Below, one piece after another: positions 60,478 to 64,000 of a stretch of DNA of 64,000 nt. Position 1 is the first letter of the stretch. Each line of letters opens with the position of its first letter. The notes beneath the pieces were generated by a model. It had not been told where the DNA came from, ran no database searches, and saw nothing but the letters and a program-made list of their open reading frames with translations. The stretch is from Kocuria tytonis. Lineage in GTDB: Bacteria; Actinomycetota; Actinomycetes; Actinomycetales; Micrococcaceae. The translations under genes and the position numbers were made by a program. Location of the stretch: the NCBI RefSeq assembly GCF_003226895.2, contig NZ_PNJG02000004.1:155875-219874 (forward strand). Direction: 5' to 3'.

Positions 60478-61575
60478 TCACGGCACGAGCGGCCGCTCGT
60501 CCACGCCGGTCCCCCTCCGACCCCGGGCCTGGAGCGCATCGAGGTACCCCACGCGCGCCCGCTTGACGCGCTTCCTGTTCTTCCGCCCACCGGCCCTGCG
60601 CGCGTCCTTGAGCCCACGACGGCGCTGCGCGCGCGTGCCCGCGGCACTGGTAACGGCGTCGTCGTGCGCGCCTTCGAGCCGGGACGCGGCCGGGGAGGCG
60701 AGCACCTCGTCGTGGGCCGCGGCCAGGTATGCGCGCTCCTGCCGCCAGGCCACGCGCGTCACGAGGACGAAGCACACCAGCGCCACGGCGATCTTCGCGG
60801 GAATGGCAAGAACCGAGAGTTCCTCCGGGGCCGGGGAATTCCACAGGAAGTGCAGACCCCACCCGAGGACGTACGAACCCGCGAAGGCGCCCACGCGGAA
60901 AACCATTGAATGACGTCTGACGGTGCGACCCAGCAGACAGGCCACGCCCACGCCGATGATTCCCGTGTAGAGCCAGTGGGACGAGATGCCGATGACGCTG
61001 CGCAGCACCGTGACCCCGAAGGCACCCGTGAAGTCGTCGTTGGCGTCCGTGGGGGCGTTGTTGGCCGCGTAGGAGATGTTCTCGAAGACCTGGAAACCCA
61101 GGCCCACGAACGCACCCACCAGCAGCCCGTGCATAGGACGGCGCAGCGTCCGGGAGGCCACCAGCATGATGATCACCACGCCCAGCGTCTTGCCCCACTC
61201 CTCCCTCGTGGGCCCCGCCACGGCGGCACCCCAGTCCGCGCCCGCGCCGGGCGGCAGCAGCTTGGCCGCCACCGCGAAGAGGCGCTCGTTCGCGTGCACC
61301 GCGAGCCAGGTGGGAACGGTGGCCCCGAACACCGTGGCCAGCGCCAGGGTGACCACGAAGATCGGCGCGACCTCGAACAGGGCGTCCTTGGCCGCGGTGA
61401 AGGTCTGGGAGACCGCCAGCACCACACCGGGGGTCCCCACGGCCACCGTGGCGCAGTACAGCCACCACACGGCGGAGCGGGGGCGGAAGAACTCGTGCCC
61501 GTACCCCGGCCCGTCGGTGTGACCGGGGGTCCGGTGATCTCCCCGGTTCGCAGCGGGAGCAGCCACGGAGCTCAT
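60478..61575 (-). CDS. PrsW-family intramembrane metalloprotease
   Basis: 365 residues from ATG at 61575 with AAGGAGG upstream; the start overlaps the upstream gene's stop (ATGA). About eight membrane segments. PrsW motifs are present: REEWGKTLG (E-E-x-x-K), GFQVFENISYAA (F-E-N) and SSHWLYTGIIGVG (metal-binding His). The last 70 residues are basic. PrsW cleaves anti-sigma factors in Bacillus. The coupled upstream gene encodes a secreted protein now interrupted by an amber codon. Confidence 0.88.
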   Translation of the reverse strand: MSSVAAPAANRGDHRTPGHTDGPGYGHEFFRPRSAVWWLYCATVAVGTPGVVLAVSQTFTAAKDALFEVAPIFVVTLALATVFGATVPTWLAVHANERLFAVAAKLLPPGAGADWGAAVAGPTREEWGKTLGVVIIMLVASRTLRRPMHGLLVGAFVGLGFQVFENISYAANNAPTDANDDFTGAFGVTVLRSVIGISSHWLYTGIIGVGVACLLGRTVRRHSMVFRVGAFAGSYVLGWGLHFLWNSPAPEELSVLAIPAKIAVALVCFVLVTRVAWRQERAYLAAAHDEVLASPAASRLEGAHDDAVTSAAGTRAQRRRGLKDARRAGGRKNRKRVKRARVGYLDALQARGRRGTGVDERPLVP

Positions 61576-62099
61576 ACGGGATCCTCCTTGGTCATCTCGA
61601 GGCTGTCCAGCAGAGCCTGCAGGTCGGGCGCCTCGTCCTTGCCGGTGCTCGTGGCGGTCACCACCACGACCGTGTCCTCCTAGTGCACCACGGCGCACGG
61701 ACCGGTGGCCTTCTCGGCCGACTTGATCGCCACGCAGCTCTTGCCGCTGAAGCCGCTCCGGGAGGTGATCCGCCCGCCGTCGAACGCCGCGGACGTCCCG
61801 GACAGGGACTTCTGGCGCAGCACGCGGTCGGCGGTGGTGTCGAAGTCCTCGCTGCCCTCGATCACGGACAGCGTGAGCACCTGGTCGTCCTCGGTCCTGG
61901 TGTAGGCGGTGGAGGTCCGGCTCGTGGACGGGGTCGTGGACCACCTCCGGGGCGCATCGAAGCTCACCGTGGTGCCGGAGGCGGTCGTGAGGGTGCCCTT
62001 CTCGTGGGCACCCACCGAGGTGGTGGGCGCGGGCACGGCCCACGTGCCTGCCAGGAGAACCGCGATCACCGCGGCGGGCAGGGTCTGCGTCAATTTCAT
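61572..62099 (-). pseudogene. Secreted small protein gene with in-frame amber codon, coupled to prsW
   Basis: ATG at 62099 (AAGGAAGGGA upstream) starts a signal peptide (LPAAVIAVLLAGTWAVPA) and a domain similar to short actinobacterial secreted proteins (LTTASGTTVSFDAPRRW, DDQVLTLSVIEGSEDFD, KSCVAIKSAEKATGPCAVVH). A TAG at 61680-61682 stops it after 139 codons. The same frame continues as EDTVVVVTATSTGKDEAPDL for 35 further sensible codons and ends in a TGA that overlaps the prsW ATG. A CAG-to-TAG change fits. Function unknown. Confidence 0.8.
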
Positions 62100-62206
62100 G
62101 CGTGCTATCCCTTCCTTTCGGGGAGGGACAGCGAAATTTTAACAGCCAGGCGTATTAGTTTTATGTGGCACACATTACTGAATTGTATTTTGGCTAGCGA
62201 ACAAAA

Positions 62207-63145
62207 CTATTGGTCGCCAGACCCGGTGCCGGGTTCCCGGGAGCGTGTCAGACGTCGTGCGATCAGCGGGGCGGACACCCCGTGGACCACCGCGGAGAGC
62301 ACCACGGTCAGGCTCACCACCTGGATCACCAGCACGAAGTCGTCCCCGTCCACGTGCTGGATGGCCAGCAGGGCGAACACGATGGAGGCGATCCCGCGGG
62401 GCCCCAGCCATCCCACGAGCAGACGGTCCCGCCACGTGAGGGACGAGAACAGCAGCACCACCAGCACGGGCAGCACGCGGACCACGGTCACCGCGGCCAC
62501 CGCGAGGACCACGGCGCGCAGGTCCAGTCCCGCGCCCACGGGCGCGCCGATCCCCACGGCCCAGGTCGCCGCGGGCACCATTTCCGCGAGGGCCTCGGCG
62601 CCCTTCTCCGTGACGTCGTGCCCGCCGGCGAGGAACGCGATGCCCAGCAGGAAGAACGGGGCCACGATGCCGTCGTTGTACCCGCTCTCGGTGTTCAGCA
62701 CGTCGCGGACCCGCCGGGGCAGGCGCCGGTCCTTGACCACGGCCGAGGCGGGCGCCATGTCCGTGGGGACGACCACGCACGCCAGCACGAAGCACAGGGC
62801 CACGCGCATCTCGGGGTAGAGCCACCTGATGACGACGGTCCCGGTGAACAGGGACAGCGGCACGCCGATCAGCACGAGCCGCACCAGGACGCCCGCGTCC
62901 CGGCGATGCACCCTGCCCACCTCGGTGGCGTCCAGGAACAGCAGCAGGGCGAGCACCACCTCCACGGTGCGCTCCAGCAGAGGGTCGGTGAGGTGGTCGA
63001 AGATCGCGGACGAGCTCTCCCACCCCACCGCGATCCCCACCGCGATCAGGGCGAGCGGGAGGGTGATGAACATCGACTCCACCCGCTTGGCCACCACGGA
63101 CCAGAGGATGACCACCGCCAGGACCACCGCGAGGGCCAGGATCAT
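62207..63145 (-). CDS. Cation/proton antiporter, NhaP-like, apparently shortened
   Basis: 312 residues from ATG at 63145, which overlaps the upstream stop (ATGA). Family sections are ALLLFLDATEVGRVHRRDAGVLVRL, ACVVVPTDMAPASAVVKDRRLPRRVRDVLNTESGYNDGIVAPFF (the ion-binding half-helices) and GWLGPRGIASIVFALLAIQH. Typical members have about 400 residues. Between VPAATWAVGIGAPVG and LAVAAVTVVRVLPVL, about 85-90 residues carrying two or three membrane helices appear missing, in frame. Transport may be impaired. Confidence 0.8.
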   Translation of the reverse strand: MILALAVVLAVVILWSVVAKRVESMFITLPLALIAVGIAVGWESSSAIFDHLTDPLLERTVEVVLALLLFLDATEVGRVHRRDAGVLVRLVLIGVPLSLFTGTVVIRWLYPEMRVALCFVLACVVVPTDMAPASAVVKDRRLPRRVRDVLNTESGYNDGIVAPFFLLGIAFLAGGHDVTEKGAEALAEMVPAATWAVGIGAPVGAGLDLRAVVLAVAAVTVVRVLPVLVVLLFSSLTWRDRLLVGWLGPRGIASIVFALLAIQHVDGDDFVLVIQVVSLTVVLSAVVHGVSAPLIARRLTRSREPGTGSGDQ

Positions 63146-64000
63146 CGAGCGGACTCCTCACGGGCGCTCGTCGCCCCGCCACGCGTCCACGCACGCGCGG
63201 ACAGGCTGGTGAGGGCGTAGACCGTCAGGAGGTCGATCGAGGCGGAGAGCAGCGCGCCCGCGGTGGGCCGGGCACCCTGGAAGAAGCCGGCGATCTGGAT
63301 GGCCTGGGACAGGGTGACCAGCACGATCATGGTGAGACGGGACCGCTGGCTGCCCTGGAACGTGCGCCACCCCAGGAAGAGGATGGCGCCCAGGAGCAGG
63401 ACGATGAAACCCACCATGATGCTCCACGTGACCACGTTCTCCAGCGGCGAGGCCGTCTCCAGCTCCAGGTCGCTCGTGAGCTCGTCGGGACGCAGCAGCA
63501 GACCGAGTGCGAAGGTGAGAGCGGAGACGAGGGTCAGGGCCCAGGCCGCCACGATCGAGAACGGCCGGCGGGCGACGTCCTGGAGGACGTCCTCGGCGGA
63601 GGTGGCGTGCGACGTCGCCCGGCCCGCCTGGGACGTGGCGGCGGGAGTGGCCGCGGCGGGGACGTCCTCGAGCAGCGGGACGGGGAGGTCGCCGTCCGTG
63701 CGCACGGCGTCCCCGCCGCCGTTGCGGCTGTGGTAGCCGGTGGAGAAGTCCTCGATCACGGCCACTTCCGCCTCGGGGACGGCGTGGAGCACGGTGTCCA
63801 CCACGTAGTCGCGCTCCACATCGATGTCGGCGTCGATCTTGTGGGTCACCTGCAGGGTGAACAGGGACAACCCCACGGCGCGGTCGTAGGTCCCGGCTGC
63901 CAGCCACTGCACGCGGTGCCCCCCCCCCCGGCCGCGGGGGAGGAGAACCCGGAGAAGGCGCCCCGCGGCGTCGGCCACAGCATCGTGGCGGCCCCGGACG
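63142..64000 (-). CDS. LssY-C-like membrane protein, 3' part (5' end outside window)
   Basis: Only the C-terminal about 285 codons are visible. The sequence AAGTYDRAVGLSLFTLQVTHKIDADIDVERDYVVDTVL matches the LssY C-terminal domain. It is followed by a low-complexity linker and four or five hydrophobic segments (AWALTLVSALTFALGLLL, VVTWSIMVGFIVLLLGAILFLGW, RLTMIVLVTLSQAIQIAGFF, LLTVYALTSL). A run of 11 C (63919-63929) lies upstream of the LssY part, and the correct frame beyond it is uncertain. Its TGA overlaps the antiporter start. Confidence 0.65.
   Translation of the reverse strand, partial: VRGRHDAVADAAGRLLRVLLPRGRGGGHRVQWLAAGTYDRAVGLSLFTLQVTHKIDADIDVERDYVVDTVLHAVPEAEVAVIEDFSTGYHSRNGGGDAVRTDGDLPVPLLEDVPAAATPAATSQAGRATSHATSAEDVLQDVARRPFSIVAAWALTLVSALTFALGLLLRPDELTSDLELETASPLENVVTWSIMVGFIVLLLGAILFLGWRTFQGSQRSRLTMIVLVTLSQAIQIAGFFQGARPTAGALLSASIDLLTVYALTSLSARAWTRGGATSAREESAR

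Overview
The window looks like a chromosomal segment of a high-GC actinomycete, most likely a member of the Micrococcaceae close to Kocuria. This is inferred from the strong G/C bias at third codon positions, the frequent GTG starts and GTGA/ATGA stop-start overlaps, the very large NAD-dependent glutamate dehydrogenase, and several protein families typical of actinomycetes. No rRNA, phage, integrase, insertion sequence or CRISPR array was seen, and one tRNA gene was found.

Positions 1-18.2 kb are a purine-catabolism and glyoxylate region. It begins inside an NCS2 purine permease and an N-terminally deleted rmlA remnant. An IclR-family regulator is divergent from the tightly coupled set malate synthase, DUF6986 aldolase-like protein and ureidoglycine aminohydrolase. 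Further right come hydroxypyruvate isomerase, the coupled pair glycerate kinase-allantoinase, and a class V aminotransferase of the ureidoglycine/alanine-glyoxylate type. The genes fit a route from purine rings through allantoin and ureidoglycine to glyoxylate, then to malate or glycerate. Interspersed are a frameshifted methyltransferase, an acetyltransferase, an alcohol dehydrogenase, a Bcp peroxiredoxin, an aldo/keto reductase and a PfpI-like protein.

18.4-25 kb: a HipB-like regulator with a 63-residue HipA-N-like partner and three palindromes spaced exactly 60 bp apart; an MFS transporter; an SRPBCC protein; and a three-gene set (acyl-CoA dehydrogenase-like, PIG-L deacetylase/methyltransferase fusion, glycosyltransferase) that resembles an uncharacterised glycoconjugate pathway. 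25-40 kb: MobA-like and MoeA-like proteins, glutamate dehydrogenase, a formate/nitrite channel and small conserved proteins. 40.4-45.6 kb: tRNA-Leu(CAG), then an Lrp regulator divergent from aminotransferase, amino-acid permease and ThDP enzyme, a likely amino-acid catabolic unit.

45.7-64 kb: an 18-bp tandem repeat, a frameshifted secreted hydrolase with LGFP repeats, arylamine N-acetyltransferase, transporters, a rhomboid-like protein, gluconokinase with a coupled small ORF, RlmC, a HicA-like protein, a PrsW protease coupled to an amber-interrupted secreted-protein gene, a shortened cation/proton antiporter and the 3' part of an LssY-like membrane protein gene.

Two patterns stand out. The nonamer GGCGTCGTC (or its complement) occurs 27 times by eye count, mostly in spacers, protein tails and low-complexity linkers. 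There are also several broken genes: two frameshifts, one amber codon, one 5' deletion and one apparent internal deletion.
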